A DNA stretch of 64,000 nucleotides, taken from NCBI GenBank assembly GCA_965227875.1, contig OZ245783.1, forward strand, positions 1,984,001 through 2,048,000, read 5' to 3'. The DNA comes from G965227875 sp965227875. GTDB taxonomy: Bacteria; Pseudomonadota; Alphaproteobacteria; Rhizobiales; JAJFHC01. Below are positions 6,248 to 15,354 of this stretch, one piece after another (positions within the stretch are counted from its first letter, which is position 1; each line of letters opens with the position of its first letter). The translations under genes and the position numbers were made by a program. Under the pieces are notes generated by a model, which saw only the letters and a list, made by a program, of their open reading frames with translations, did no database searches and was not told the origin of the DNA.

Positions 6248-8950
6248 ATGGCGGTTTCCAAGTCCCGTTCGTCCCAGGTCTCCGTATTGCCCAAGGGCAT
6301 GCGCACCTACCTGCGCAACAAGATGCTGGAACTGGCGGGGCTGGGCGTTCTGGCTGCGGCCGCCGCGGTGGCGCTCGCGCTGGTCACCTGGTCGGTCAAG
6401 GACCCCAGCTTCAACCACGCCACCGGCGATGCCCCGAACAACCTGCTCGGTTATCCCGGTGCGGTCGTCGCCGACCTCCTCATGCAGCTTTTCGGCCTCG
6501 GCGCGATCGGCCTGATGGCTCCGGTCTGCGTGTGGGGTGCGAAACTCCTCTCCCACACGGTCGTTTCGCGCATGCGCCGGCGCCTGCCCGTCTGGTTCAT
6601 CGCGGGATTTCTGGTCTCCGGGGCACTGGCGGTCTATCCCACGCCATCCGGCTGGCCGCTGCCGACCGGGCTCGGCGGCGTGACGGGAGACTTCATGCTC
6701 TCGCCTTTCGTCTGGGTCTTCGGCGGTTTCCTCGACAACATGATGGCCCTGATCGTCGCCGGCGTGATCCTCGGCGTCCTGGCGCTCATCGCGCTTGCCT
6801 ATTCCGCATCCGTCACACCCTCCGAATTCGTGCTGCCGCTGCGCCTCGTTCGCGAGGAAGGCGCCGACCTCGCGCTGCGTGTGCTGGGCGGCGCAATCCA
6901 CACGGTTCTCAGCCTGCGGTCGGCCGTTGCCCGCAGGTCGGCGAACGCCAGGTCCATCGTCAAGCGCCCGCCGGAAGCCGAATTCGACGACGCCGAAGAC
7001 GACCGTGAGGCAGACGATGACGACGGCCGCACCCGCAGGCGTGAACTTCTCGACGTGGGCCTCGACGATGACGGGGACGACGAGGAAGAACAGTCCGACA
7101 AAAAGCGCCGCAACTGGGGCATTTCCGATCTGACGGCGGTGCTTTCGCGGCAGTTCGCCAAGGCCGAGGAAGTTGAACCGGATGCGCGCATAGAGCCGGG
7201 ATTCCGCACCGAACCCGCTTTCGCCGAAGGCCCGGCGCCGCATCTGGAGGACGGCCCGGCCTACGCACCGGCGAATGACGAAGACGACCACATGGACGAT
7301 GGCCACGCCGGGGACCCGGACGTCCACGATCCGCAACCGAGCCGCGTGAGCGCCCCCGCGCCGCAGATCAAGCCGGGGCGACGCATCCGCACCGAGGCCC
7401 AGCCATCCCTGCCGCTCGCAAGGAACGGGCCCTACGAACTGCCGCCGCTCAACCTGCTGGCGACACCGAAGTCGAAGGGCGGGCGCAAGAGTCTCTCCAA
7501 TGCCGTCCTCGAGGAGAATGCCCGCATGCTGGAAGGCGTGCTGGAGGATTTCGGCGTGCGCGGCGAGATCATCAATGTGCGCCCTGGCCCCGTCGTCACC
7601 CTCTACGAACTGGAACCCGCCCCGGGCATCAAGTCATCCCGGGTCATCGGCCTCGCCGACGACATCGCCCGGTCCATGAGCGCGATCTCGGCCCGCGTCG
7701 CGGTCGTGCCGGGCCGTAACGTGATCGGCATCGAACTGCCGAACCAGGACCGCGAAATGGTCTTCCTGCGCGAGCTGCTCGCCTCGCAGGACTACGAGGA
7801 AAGCGGCTTCGACCTGTCGCTGGCGCTCGGCAAGACCATCGGCGGCGAACCGGTGATTTCCGACCTTGCCCGCATGCCCCACCTGCTCATCGCCGGCACC
7901 ACCGGCTCGGGCAAGTCGGTGGGCATCAACACCATGATCCTCTCGCTCCTGTTCCGCATGCCGCCCGACAAGTGCAAGCTGATCATGATCGATCCGAAAA
8001 TGCTCGAACTGTCCGTCTATGACGGCATTCCGCATCTTCTGGCCCCCGTCGTGACCGACCCGAAGAAGGCGGTCGTCGCGCTCAAGTGGACCGTCAAGGA
8101 GATGGAGGACCGCTACCGCAAGATGTCCAAGGTAGGCGTGCGCAACATCGACGGTTTCAACGACCGGGTGGCGCAGGCCAACGCCAAGGGCGAGGTCATC
8201 GTGCGCACGGTGCAGACCGGTTTCGACAAGGAAACCGGCCAGCCGGTCTACGAGCAGGAGGAGATGGATCTCGAGCCCATGCCCTACATCGTCGTCATCG
8301 TCGACGAGATGGCCGACCTGATGATGGTCGCGGGCAAGGACATCGAGGGCACGGTGCAGCGCCTGGCGCAGATGGCGCGCGCGGCCGGCATCCACATGAT
8401 CACCGCCACCCAGCGGCCGAGCGTCGACGTCATCACCGGCACGATCAAGGCCAACTTCCCGACCCGCATCAGCTTCATGGTGACGTCGAAGATCGACAGC
8501 CGCACGATCCTCGGCGAACAGGGCGCCGAACAGCTTCTGGGCCAGGGCGACATGCTCTACATGGCCGGCGGCGGGCGCATCAGCCGCGTGCACGGCGCTT
8601 TCGTGTCCGACCAGGAAGTCGAGAAGATCGTCAAGCACCTGAAAAAGCAGGGCATTCCGGAATATCTCGAGGCCGTGACCGAGGAACCCGAGGACGGCGG
8701 GTACGAACTGCCGGGCATGGGAGGCGACGATTCCAGCGAATCCGACGACCTCTACGACCGTGCCGTGGCCATCGTCGGCCGCGACAAGAAGGCCTCCACC
8801 AGCTACATCCAGCGCCGTCTTTCCATCGGCTACAACCGCGCCGCGACGATCATCGAACGGATGGAAGCCGAAGGTGTCGTCGGTCCGGCCAACCACGCCG
8901 GCAAGCGCGAGATTCTCATCGGCGAGCCGGGCGAGGGGGTCAATGCCTGA
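6248..8950 (+). CDS. ftsK: DNA translocase FtsK
   Basis: A 900-residue septal DNA pump. Residues about 28-190 hold four transmembrane segments that anchor it at the division septum. A hydrophilic acidic linker (about 235-400, rich in D/E runs) follows. The RecA-like motor has Walker A GTTGSGKS at about 549-556 and Walker B VVIVDEMADLMM. The C-terminal gamma winged helix (about 830-895, TSYIQRRLSIGYNRAATIIE) reads chromosome polarity signals. It translocates DNA to finish segregation and activates XerCD dimer resolution. The gene lies about 31 kb from the probable origin. Confidence 0.97.
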   Translation: MAVSKSRSSQVSVLPKGMRTYLRNKMLELAGLGVLAAAAAVALALVTWSVKDPSFNHATGDAPNNLLGYPGAVVADLLMQLFGLGAIGLMAPVCVWGAKLLSHTVVSRMRRRLPVWFIAGFLVSGALAVYPTPSGWPLPTGLGGVTGDFMLSPFVWVFGGFLDNMMALIVAGVILGVLALIALAYSASVTPSEFVLPLRLVREEGADLALRVLGGAIHTVLSLRSAVARRSANARSIVKRPPEAEFDDAEDDREADDDDGRTRRRELLDVGLDDDGDDEEEQSDKKRRNWGISDLTAVLSRQFAKAEEVEPDARIEPGFRTEPAFAEGPAPHLEDGPAYAPANDEDDHMDDGHAGDPDVHDPQPSRVSAPAPQIKPGRRIRTEAQPSLPLARNGPYELPPLNLLATPKSKGGRKSLSNAVLEENARMLEGVLEDFGVRGEIINVRPGPVVTLYELEPAPGIKSSRVIGLADDIARSMSAISARVAVVPGRNVIGIELPNQDREMVFLRELLASQDYEESGFDLSLALGKTIGGEPVISDLARMPHLLIAGTTGSGKSVGINTMILSLLFRMPPDKCKLIMIDPKMLELSVYDGIPHLLAPVVTDPKKAVVALKWTVKEMEDRYRKMSKVGVRNIDGFNDRVAQANAKGEVIVRTVQTGFDKETGQPVYEQEEMDLEPMPYIVVIVDEMADLMMVAGKDIEGTVQRLAQMARAAGIHMITATQRPSVDVITGTIKANFPTRISFMVTSKIDSRTILGEQGAEQLLGQGDMLYMAGGGRISRVHGAFVSDQEVEKIVKHLKKQGIPEYLEAVTEEPEDGGYELPGMGGDDSSESDDLYDRAVAIVGRDKKASTSYIQRRLSIGYNRAATIIERMEAEGVVGPANHAGKREILIGEPGEGVNA

Positions 8951-9225
8951 CCGGGTTTCCGGCGATTGTCCCTTGCACTGCGGCCTTCTATGGTCGATAT
9001 CTTGCAGCAACCAGTAACGTACCGACTCGTCCACGGGTCGGAGTCCGTGGGCCATGAAGGAGGCCGGGACCGGGCGGTCCGGGTCGTCGCCGACGGAAAC
9101 CATCCGCCTGCATATGCGTTAGCCTCTTGTGGCAGGCGGTACGCCACACCATTGTTTTGTCATAATGCCCGGATAACTCTCCCATGATTCCTATGCCGAT
9201 TTTTCGTACCAGACCGAGCAGACCC

Positions 9226-9882
9226 ATGACGTTCAAAGCCTTTTTCGCGACAATTGCGACCATCGCGGTTTTCGCCGCTGCAGCGCCCGCACCGGTGCTG
9301 GCCGCCACGTCGAACCAGGAAGCCCCGCTGAACGACAAGCAGGTCAAGGCCGTGCGGACCGTCGGCGCCTATTTCAACAACCTGAAGAGCCTTCGCGGCG
9401 AATTCGTCCAGGTCGGACCCCGCGGCCACATTTCCAGCGGCACGTTCTACCTCAACAAGCCCGGCCGGCTGCGCTTCGAGTATTCCCCGCCCAACCCGTT
9501 CCTCATCGTGACCGACGGCACCTGGCTCGTCGTCAACAACCGCAAGAAGAACAAGGCGGACTACTATCCCCTGAGCCAGACCCCGCTTCGTCTCGTGCTC
9601 GCAGACGAGGTCAACCTGCTCAAGGAAGCCAAGATCCTGCACGTCAACGAGAGCTCCGACGAGATCACGGTGACGCTCGAGGATCGCGACCAGCTCGTGT
9701 CCGGCCAGCTCACCGTTGTCTACGACCACAAGTCGAAGAACCTGAAACAGTGGGTCATCATCGACGGCCAGGGCCTGCGCACGACGATTTCCCTCAAGAG
9801 CCTCACCAACGACGTCGCCATGGACCCGTCACTCTTCAAGGTCAGGCTGCGCAAGGAAATCAAGAACATCGACCGCAAGTAG
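9226..9882 (+). CDS. lolA: Outer-membrane lipoprotein carrier protein LolA
   Basis: A 218-residue periplasmic lipoprotein chaperone. The N-terminus MTFKAFFATIATIAVFAAAA with a cleavable APVLA-A site is a signal peptide. The mature part shows the LolA pattern: SLRGEFVQVGPRGHISSGTFYL, then KPGRLRFEY and the DGTWLVVNN strand. It carries lipoproteins from LolCDE to the outer membrane. The ATG at 9226 is preferred over 9184, because the extra 14 residues would place charged residues ahead of the signal peptide. The ftsK-lolA order is conserved in alphaproteobacteria; the 275-bp gap between them contains no gene that I can support. Confidence 0.93.
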   Translation: MTFKAFFATIATIAVFAAAAPAPVLAATSNQEAPLNDKQVKAVRTVGAYFNNLKSLRGEFVQVGPRGHISSGTFYLNKPGRLRFEYSPPNPFLIVTDGTWLVVNNRKKNKADYYPLSQTPLRLVLADEVNLLKEAKILHVNESSDEITVTLEDRDQLVSGQLTVVYDHKSKNLKQWVIIDGQGLRTTISLKSLTNDVAMDPSLFKVRLRKEIKNIDRK

Positions 9883-9939
9883 ACCGCGCGCGGGCGCACC
9901 GCCCGCCGCATTCTCCGCGTTTCTGTTTGATCCGGATTG

Positions 9940-9949
9940 GGGTATACCC
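9940..9949. promoter_or_regulatory. GGGTATACCC palindrome upstream of the glutamine-synthetase-like gene
   Basis: A perfect 10-bp palindrome with a GTATAC core, 62 bp before the ATG of the glutamine-synthetase-family gene. GTATAC-centred dyads are typical of GntR/FCD regulators, one of which is encoded about 2 kb away. Its role as an operator is a guess. Confidence 0.3.
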
Positions 9950-10011
9950 GTTGGCGCGGCCGCTCCGGCCAGGTGCGGCCGCCGCGCAATCTGGAATCCA
10001 ACGGAGGCAAC

Positions 10012-11370
10012 ATGTCCCCAGGGGCGAGTGACGACCTCAAGGCCTGGCTCCGGGACCGCAAGGTTTCGGAAGTCGAATGCATCCTGCCCGACATGTCGGG
10101 CATAGCCCGCGGCAAGATCCTGCCGACATCGAAGTTTCTCGAAACGCTGGACGGCGACACCCTGCGTGTGCCGGAGTCGATCTTCGCGCAGACCGTGACC
10201 GGCAGTTTCATCGAGAGCAGGGCCCTCGACGTCACCGAACCCGACGTCATCCTGAAGCCGGACGAAAAGTCCATCCGGGTCGTGCCGTGGTACGCCGAGC
10301 CGACAGCGCAGGTCATCTGCGACGCCGTCTATGCGGACGGATCGGTCGTGTCGGTCAGCCCGCGCGCGGTGCTGCGCCGCGTCGTCGACCTCTATGCGAA
10401 GAAGGGCTGGCAGCCTGTCGTCGCTCCGGAACTGGAATTCTACCTTGCGGCCAAGAACATAGATCCCGACTACCCGCTCGAGCCCCCGGTGGGGGCCAGC
10501 GGCCGTCCCGAGACCGGGCGCCAGTCCTTCGGCATCGACGCGGTCAACGAATTCGATCCGCTCTTCGAGGACATGTACGATTACTGCGAGGCCCAGGAGA
10601 TCGACATCGACACGCTGGTCCACGAGGCCGGCGCGGCGCAGGTCGAGATCAACTTCAATCACGGCGATCCGGTGCACCTGGCCGACCAGGCCTTCATGTT
10701 CAAGCGCACCGTGCGTCAGACCGCGATCCGCAAGGGGGTCTACGTCACCTTCATGGCGAAGCCCTACGAAGGCGAACCGGGCAGCGCCATGCACATCCAC
10801 CAGAGCGTGGTCGACCGCAAGTCCGGCAAGAACCTCTTCGCCACCAAGACGGGCGGAAACTCCAAGCTTTTCCTGAACCACATCGGCGGCATGCAGCAAC
10901 ATCTCGCCGGCGCCATGGCGCTCATCGCGCCCAACGTGAATTCCTACCGGCGAATCATCAAGTACATGTCCGCGCCCATAAACACCCACTGGGGCGAGGA
11001 GAACCGCACCGTCGGGCTCCGGGTTCCCAAGTCGGGCCAGGCCGGTCGGCGTCTTGAAAACCGTGTCCCGGGGGCGGACGCGAACCCCTATCTCGCCATA
11101 GCCGCATCGCTTGCCTGCGGATATCTCGGCATGGTCAACAAGTGCGAACCGACCGCCCAGATGACGGGCAACGCCTATGAATCCAAGCGTTACGTGCTGC
11201 CGCGGCACATGCTGGATGCGCTTGCGAAATTCGAACGCGCACGGGACCTCCACGAAATACTCGGTGAGCCGTTCTCGATCGTGTTCGCCGAAGTGAAACA
11301 CGAAGAACACAATGCATATCAACAGGTTATCAGCGCCTGGGAGCGCGAGCACCTGTTGCTCAACGTCTGA
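10012..11370 (+). CDS. Glutamine synthetase family protein (PuuA-like gamma-glutamyl ligase)
   Basis: A 452-residue type I glutamine-synthetase fold enzyme. Conserved pieces include the metal/glutamate-site stretches PELEFYL, AAQVEINF, GSAMHIHQS and ENRTVGLRVP. The N-terminus (LKAWLRDRKVSEVECILPDMSG) resembles the gamma-glutamylputrescine synthetase group rather than GlnA, and the Tyr-adenylylation region of GlnA is not apparent. It probably joins glutamate to an amine using ATP. The start at 10012 is set by GGAGG at 10003-10007; the longer in-frame start at 9937 is rejected. It is the first gene of the accessory block between lolA and xthA and converges on the GntR gene. Confidence 0.88.
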   Translation: MSPGASDDLKAWLRDRKVSEVECILPDMSGIARGKILPTSKFLETLDGDTLRVPESIFAQTVTGSFIESRALDVTEPDVILKPDEKSIRVVPWYAEPTAQVICDAVYADGSVVSVSPRAVLRRVVDLYAKKGWQPVVAPELEFYLAAKNIDPDYPLEPPVGASGRPETGRQSFGIDAVNEFDPLFEDMYDYCEAQEIDIDTLVHEAGAAQVEINFNHGDPVHLADQAFMFKRTVRQTAIRKGVYVTFMAKPYEGEPGSAMHIHQSVVDRKSGKNLFATKTGGNSKLFLNHIGGMQQHLAGAMALIAPNVNSYRRIIKYMSAPINTHWGEENRTVGLRVPKSGQAGRRLENRVPGADANPYLAIAASLACGYLGMVNKCEPTAQMTGNAYESKRYVLPRHMLDALAKFERARDLHEILGEPFSIVFAEVKHEEHNAYQQVISAWEREHLLLNV

Positions 11371-11539
11371 AATTATTTTTATCGGGCCTATTGAAAAGGG
11401 AAATTGACGACCCCATTTCAGTTCTATCGCGGTTGACCAGACTGACGATGCCCCAATCGCCCCCCGCTTGCCCGGGCATCATGGTCAGCCGCCCGGTGTC
11501 GGTTTCCCCTCCCGGCACCACCCGCATGTAATGCGTGGC

Positions 11540-11577
11540 GACGCCCGGTTCCCCCAAACCGGGCGTCGTTTTTTTTT
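11540..11577 (+). terminator. Strong rho-independent terminator
   Basis: GACGCCCGGTT and AACCGGGCGTC form a perfect 11-bp stem around a short C-rich loop, followed by a run of nine T (11569-11577). It ends transcription coming from the glutamine-synthetase-like gene, whose stop codon lies 170 bases upstream. No protein gene is evident in that 170-base stretch. Confidence 0.9.
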
Positions 11578-11601
11578 GCGCCGGTTTTCGCGAAATCCTG
11601 T

Positions 11602-12276
11602 TCAGTCCGATCCTTCGAGCCAGTCGCGCACGGTTTCGAACTTGTTGTCGATATGGCGCTTGAGGATCCGGCCCAGGCCGTCGGCGTCGCGGGCGCGCAG
11701 CGCGGCCATGATGGCCTCGTGTTCTTCGACCGCCTGCTGCCAGCGGGCCGGCGACATGTTCGCCACGTAACGCGCCCGCCGTGCCCTCAAAGCCAGCGAA
11801 TGGTATTGCGCGCTCAGGGTCTCGTTTCGCGCCGCCGCAAGGATGCTTGCGTGAATCTGCTGGTTCGCCCGGAAATAGCCGTCGAGGTCACGGGCAAGAT
11901 AGTGTTCGACCATCGTGTCGTGCAGTTCGGAGATCTCCTCGGTCTCCTCGTCGGTAACATGCTGGCAGGCAAGTTCGCCCGAAAGGGCTTCCAGGGCGGC
12001 CATTACCGGAAACACTTCCTCCAGCTCCTCCAGGGTCAGCCGGCTCACCCATGCGCCGCGGTTCTGTTCGAGCACCACGAGATTGTCGGCCGCCAGGACC
12101 TTCATCGCCTCGCGCATCGGCGTGCGCGAGACACCGAACTGTTCGCAAAGCTCCTTCTCGGGAAACTTTGTCCCCGGCGCCAGCGCGCCCGTGAGAATCA
12201 TGTCCTGTAGGCGTTCGACCAGTTCCGCATGCAGAGGTTTCCTGGCGATTGCCTCAATGGGCTGTCGAATGCTCAT
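11602..12276 (-). CDS. GntR family (FadR/FCD subfamily) transcriptional regulator
   Basis: A 224-residue regulator: GntR winged helix at about residues 12-75 (FPEKELCEQFGVSRTPMREAMKVL) and an all-helical FCD ligand domain at about 85-215. The FCD metal-site histidines appear in QQIHASIL, VEEHEAIM and LKRHIDN. FCD regulators usually sense small organic acids. The gene overlaps the 3' end of the upstream dehydrogenase gene by 23 bases on the same strand, so they form one operon and it probably controls that operon. Two candidate operators nearby are the 28-bp palindrome at 15232 and GGGTATACCC at 9940. Confidence 0.92.
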   Translation of the reverse strand: MSIRQPIEAIARKPLHAELVERLQDMILTGALAPGTKFPEKELCEQFGVSRTPMREAMKVLAADNLVVLEQNRGAWVSRLTLEELEEVFPVMAALEALSGELACQHVTDEETEEISELHDTMVEHYLARDLDGYFRANQQIHASILAAARNETLSAQYHSLALRARRARYVANMSPARWQQAVEEHEAIMAALRARDADGLGRILKRHIDNKFETVRDWLEGSD

Positions 12277-15211
12277 CGTCTCTCCGATGCGTCATGAGTG
12301 CCATGTCGAGTACCTTCGCAACGTGAACCGCCGGACGGCCTGTACCATCCGCGATATGGTGGCGGCAAGACGTGCCGTCCGCCACCACCAGCGTTTCGTC
12401 CGGGGCGGAGCGGACGGCCGGGAAGAGATCCAGTTCCCCCATGGCCATCGATTGCGCCACCGTATCCTTGCCGTATCCGAACGCGCCCGCCATGCCGCAG
12501 CAGCTCGTCGCGACGGTGCTGACCTCCGTTTCAGGGAGCAGGCGCAACGTCCTCTCCACCGCGGGCATGACGTCGAACGCCTTCTGGTGGCAATGCCCAT
12601 GGAGCAGGATGCGCGGGGCGGGCGACGCAAGATCGGCCGCGAACCGTCCCTCGTCGGCACGCTCGGCGACGTATTCCTCGAACATCCGCGCGGCATCGGC
12701 CACGGCGCGGGCCTCTTCGCCGGGCAGCAGGCCGGGGATCTCGTCGCGCAGGGTCAGTAGGCAGCTCGGCTCGAGACCGACAACCGCCCGGCCGGCACGC
12801 ACGTGCGGCATCAGGGCGTCCACCAGCCGGCGGGCCTCGGTGCGGGCTTCTTCGACGAGCCCGGCGGTCAGGTAGGTTCGCCCGCAGCACAGGGGACGCT
12901 TGCCGTCTTCCGCAAGGGCGGCAGTCGGCTCCAGCCCTCCCGCCCGCAGGACGCGTACGGCCGCACGCAGGTTCTCCGGTTCGAAATAGCGGTTGAACGT
13001 GTCGGCGATGAGAACGGCGTCCGCCGTGTCGGGCCGGCCCGTCTCCCGGTCGTCATACGGCCTGTGGTGCCAGGAGGGCAGGGGCCGGGACGCGGCGAAG
13101 CCCGTGGGGGCTTCCATCAGGCGCGCCAGGCCGGGAAGGCGGTCGCGGAGGTTCATCAGCCACGGGACACGTGCCGCCCAGGGGGCGTAGCGCGGCAGGT
13201 GCGCCACCAGGCGGTCGTGCAACCCGATCCCGCGGGTGCGGGCGCGGGCGGCGAGCACCTCGATCTTCATGCGCGCCATGTCGACGCCGGTCGGGCATTC
13301 CCGCCGGCAGCCCTTGCAGGAGACGCACAGCTTGAGGGTGTCCATCATCTCGTCGGACGTGAAGGCGTCCGGGCCGAGCTGGCCGGATATGGCCAGCCGC
13401 AGGGTGTTGGCGCGGCCCCGCGTGACGTCGCGTTCCTCGCCGGTCAGCCGGAAGGAGGGGCACATGACGCCGCCGGCCCGCTTGCGGCAGGCGCCGTTGT
13501 TGTTGCACATCTCGACCGCGCCCTGGAAACCGCCTGCGGCACCTGTCCAGGCCGACCAGTCGAAGGCGGTGTCGAAGTCCTCGACCGCATAGTCCGGTCC
13601 GTAGCGGAAAAGGGTCCGGTCGTCCATTTTGGGCGGGTCGACGATTTTTCCCGGGTTCATCAGACCGGAGGGATCGAACCGGGCCTTGACCGCACCGAAA
13701 CCCGCATTGATGCGTTCCCCGAACATCTTCTCGTGGAACTCGGACCTGACGATCCCGTCGCCGTGCTCGCCCGAATGGGAGCCCTTGTAGGACTTCACCA
13801 TCTCGAAACATTCCTCGGCGATGGCCCGCATGGCGCGCACGTCGCTGTCGAGTTTGACGTTGAGGACGGGACGGACGTGCAGGCAGCCGACCGAGGCATG
13901 GGCATACCAGGTGCCGCGGGTGCCGTGCTTTTCGAAGATCCCGGTCAGACGCTCGGTATAGTCGGCGAGGTCGCCCAGTCCGACGGCGCAGTCCTCGACG
14001 AAGGAGACCGGTTTTCCGGCTTCCTTCATGGACATCATGATGTTGAGGCCGGACTTGCGTACCTCGGCGATGTCGTTCTGCAGGGCCGGGTCACTGACGC
14101 GCACCACGCCCCCCCAGCCGCGGCCTTCTCCCTGCCAGGAAAACCCGAGGCCCGCCATGACGTCGTCGAGCGCCTCGAGCTTTCGCGTATTTTCCGCGTC
14201 GTCTCCCTCGTCGAATTCCACCAGAAGGAGGGCTGCCGGATCGCCTTCGACGAACCGGTCCATGGTCTGGCGGAACAGCGGGATATCGCGGGCCAGGCCG
14301 ATCATGGTCTCGTCGACCAGTTCGACCGCCTGCGGCTTGAGCCCGACGATGTGCTGGGGCGCCTCCATGGCCTGGTAGAAGGTCGGAAAATGGCACACGC
14401 CGAGGGCTTTCCGCCCGGGCAGCGGCCACAGCTTGAGTTCGATCGCCGTCGACCAGGCGAGCGTGCCTTCCGAGCCGACAAGCAGATGCGCCATGTTGTT
14501 CGGGCCGTTACGCGGTGTCAGCGCGTCGAGATTATAGCCGCCCACCCGGCGCTGCACCTTTGGAAAGGTCCGCTCGATCTCCTCCGCTTCGCGGCGGCCC
14601 AGATCGATCATGTCCCGGAAAAGCGGCGTCAGCGGGTCGGCATCGTCGAGATCGGCGGGGTGAACCGGGCCGAAATGCGCGGCCGCCCCGTCGGCCATGA
14701 GGGCGTCGATCGACATCACGTTGTCGCGCATCGTGCCGTAGCGCAGGGAACGCCCGCCGCAGGAATTGTTGCCGGCCATACCGCCGATTGTTGCCCGCGA
14801 CGCGGTCGAGACGTCCACCGGATACCACAGGCCATGGGGCTTGAGGCTGCGGTTCAGGTCGTCGAGCACGATGCCCGGTTCGACCACGCAGCGCCGGTTC
14901 TCCACGTCCAGTTCGAGGATCCGGTTGAGATGACGCGACGTGTCGACCACGATCGCCTCGTTCACCGTCTGCCCGCATTGCGACGTGCCGCCGCCGCGCG
15001 CGAGCACCGGAACGCCCTCTTCCCGCGCGATCGACAGCACTGCCGACATGTCGTTCACCGATCTCGGGACGACCACGCCGAGCGGCATCATCTGGTAGAT
15101 CGAGGCGTCGGTCGCGTACCGGCCGCGGCTGAAGCGGTCGAACAGGCATTCGCCCTCGACGGCCCGCGCCAGCTTGCGTTCCAGTCCCGGTCGCGACAGC
15201 GATGACACCAT
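12254..15211 (-). CDS. FAD-linked / 4Fe-4S D-2-hydroxyacid dehydrogenase (GlcD-GlcF-type fusion, YdiJ-like)
   Basis: A 985-residue fused oxidoreductase. Residues about 40-270 form the PCMH-type FAD domain (ARGGGTSQCGQ, GGMAGNNSCGGRSLRYG), and about 280-545 the FAD-oxidase C domain. Two iron-sulfur motifs follow (MCNNNGACRKR...MCP near 570, CVSCKGCRRECP near 630). The C-terminal part has two CCG motifs (LCCGRTYL and TSCCGMAG). This is the layout of E. coli YdiJ and of glycolate oxidase subunits joined end to end. It should oxidise a D-2-hydroxyacid (glycolate, D-lactate or D-2-hydroxyglutarate) and pass electrons to the membrane. It is divergent from the aminotransferase gene and upstream of, overlapping, the GntR gene. 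Confidence 0.9.
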   Translation of the reverse strand: MVSSLSRPGLERKLARAVEGECLFDRFSRGRYATDASIYQMMPLGVVVPRSVNDMSAVLSIAREEGVPVLARGGGTSQCGQTVNEAIVVDTSRHLNRILELDVENRRCVVEPGIVLDDLNRSLKPHGLWYPVDVSTASRATIGGMAGNNSCGGRSLRYGTMRDNVMSIDALMADGAAAHFGPVHPADLDDADPLTPLFRDMIDLGRREAEEIERTFPKVQRRVGGYNLDALTPRNGPNNMAHLLVGSEGTLAWSTAIELKLWPLPGRKALGVCHFPTFYQAMEAPQHIVGLKPQAVELVDETMIGLARDIPLFRQTMDRFVEGDPAALLLVEFDEGDDAENTRKLEALDDVMAGLGFSWQGEGRGWGGVVRVSDPALQNDIAEVRKSGLNIMMSMKEAGKPVSFVEDCAVGLGDLADYTERLTGIFEKHGTRGTWYAHASVGCLHVRPVLNVKLDSDVRAMRAIAEECFEMVKSYKGSHSGEHGDGIVRSEFHEKMFGERINAGFGAVKARFDPSGLMNPGKIVDPPKMDDRTLFRYGPDYAVEDFDTAFDWSAWTGAAGGFQGAVEMCNNNGACRKRAGGVMCPSFRLTGEERDVTRGRANTLRLAISGQLGPDAFTSDEMMDTLKLCVSCKGCRRECPTGVDMARMKIEVLAARARTRGIGLHDRLVAHLPRYAPWAARVPWLMNLRDRLPGLARLMEAPTGFAASRPLPSWHHRPYDDRETGRPDTADAVLIADTFNRYFEPENLRAAVRVLRAGGLEPTAALAEDGKRPLCCGRTYLTAGLVEEARTEARRLVDALMPHVRAGRAVVGLEPSCLLTLRDEIPGLLPGEEARAVADAARMFEEYVAERADEGRFAADLASPAPRILLHGHCHQKAFDVMPAVERTLRLLPETEVSTVATSCCGMAGAFGYGKDTVAQSMAMGELDLFPAVRSAPDETLVVADGTSCRHHIADGTGRPAVHVAKVLDMALMTHRRDDEHSTAH

Positions 15212-15231
15212 TTTGCTCCGATTACGCTTGA

Positions 15232-15259
15232 TTTAATTTTGAATTCAAAATTAAATCTG
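15232..15259. promoter_or_regulatory. Perfect 28-bp palindrome between divergent operons
   Basis: GATTTAATTTTGAA is followed directly by its exact reverse complement, giving a 28-bp palindrome centred on GAATTC. It lies 21 bp upstream of the dehydrogenase ATG (minus strand) and 95 bp upstream of the aminotransferase ATG (plus strand). It is AT-rich in otherwise GC-rich DNA. Position and symmetry fit an operator for the GntR/FCD regulator at the end of the dehydrogenase operon; binding is inferred. Confidence 0.7.
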
Positions 15260-15354
15260 GACAACGGGAGAGGCCGATGCAACGCTTTTTTGCATCGCAG
15301 GCCTGAACAAACCGCTCCAAGCCTAATGGGGCGGAAGATGAAAAACGAGGCACG

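Noticed and set aside
4991..7336. 781-codon open frame on the minus strand across the aminotransferase and ftsK
   Set aside because: It is antisense to two well-supported genes, has Arg/His/Gly-rich content typical of shadow frames in GC-rich DNA and no recognisable domain.
8951..9225. Inverted repeats (CCACGG...CCGTGG and GGACC...GGTCC) between ftsK and lolA
   Set aside because: Short stems with no T-run and no RNA family resemblance; GC-rich DNA gives many such pairs.
13660..13690. GGATCGAACC stretch resembling a tRNA T-arm on the minus strand
   Set aside because: It lies inside the dehydrogenase coding sequence and no cloverleaf can be built around it.
12803..15205. 800-codon plus-strand open frame opposite the FAD dehydrogenase
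   Set aside because: It is the antisense shadow of a clear 985-residue enzyme, with no domain of its own.
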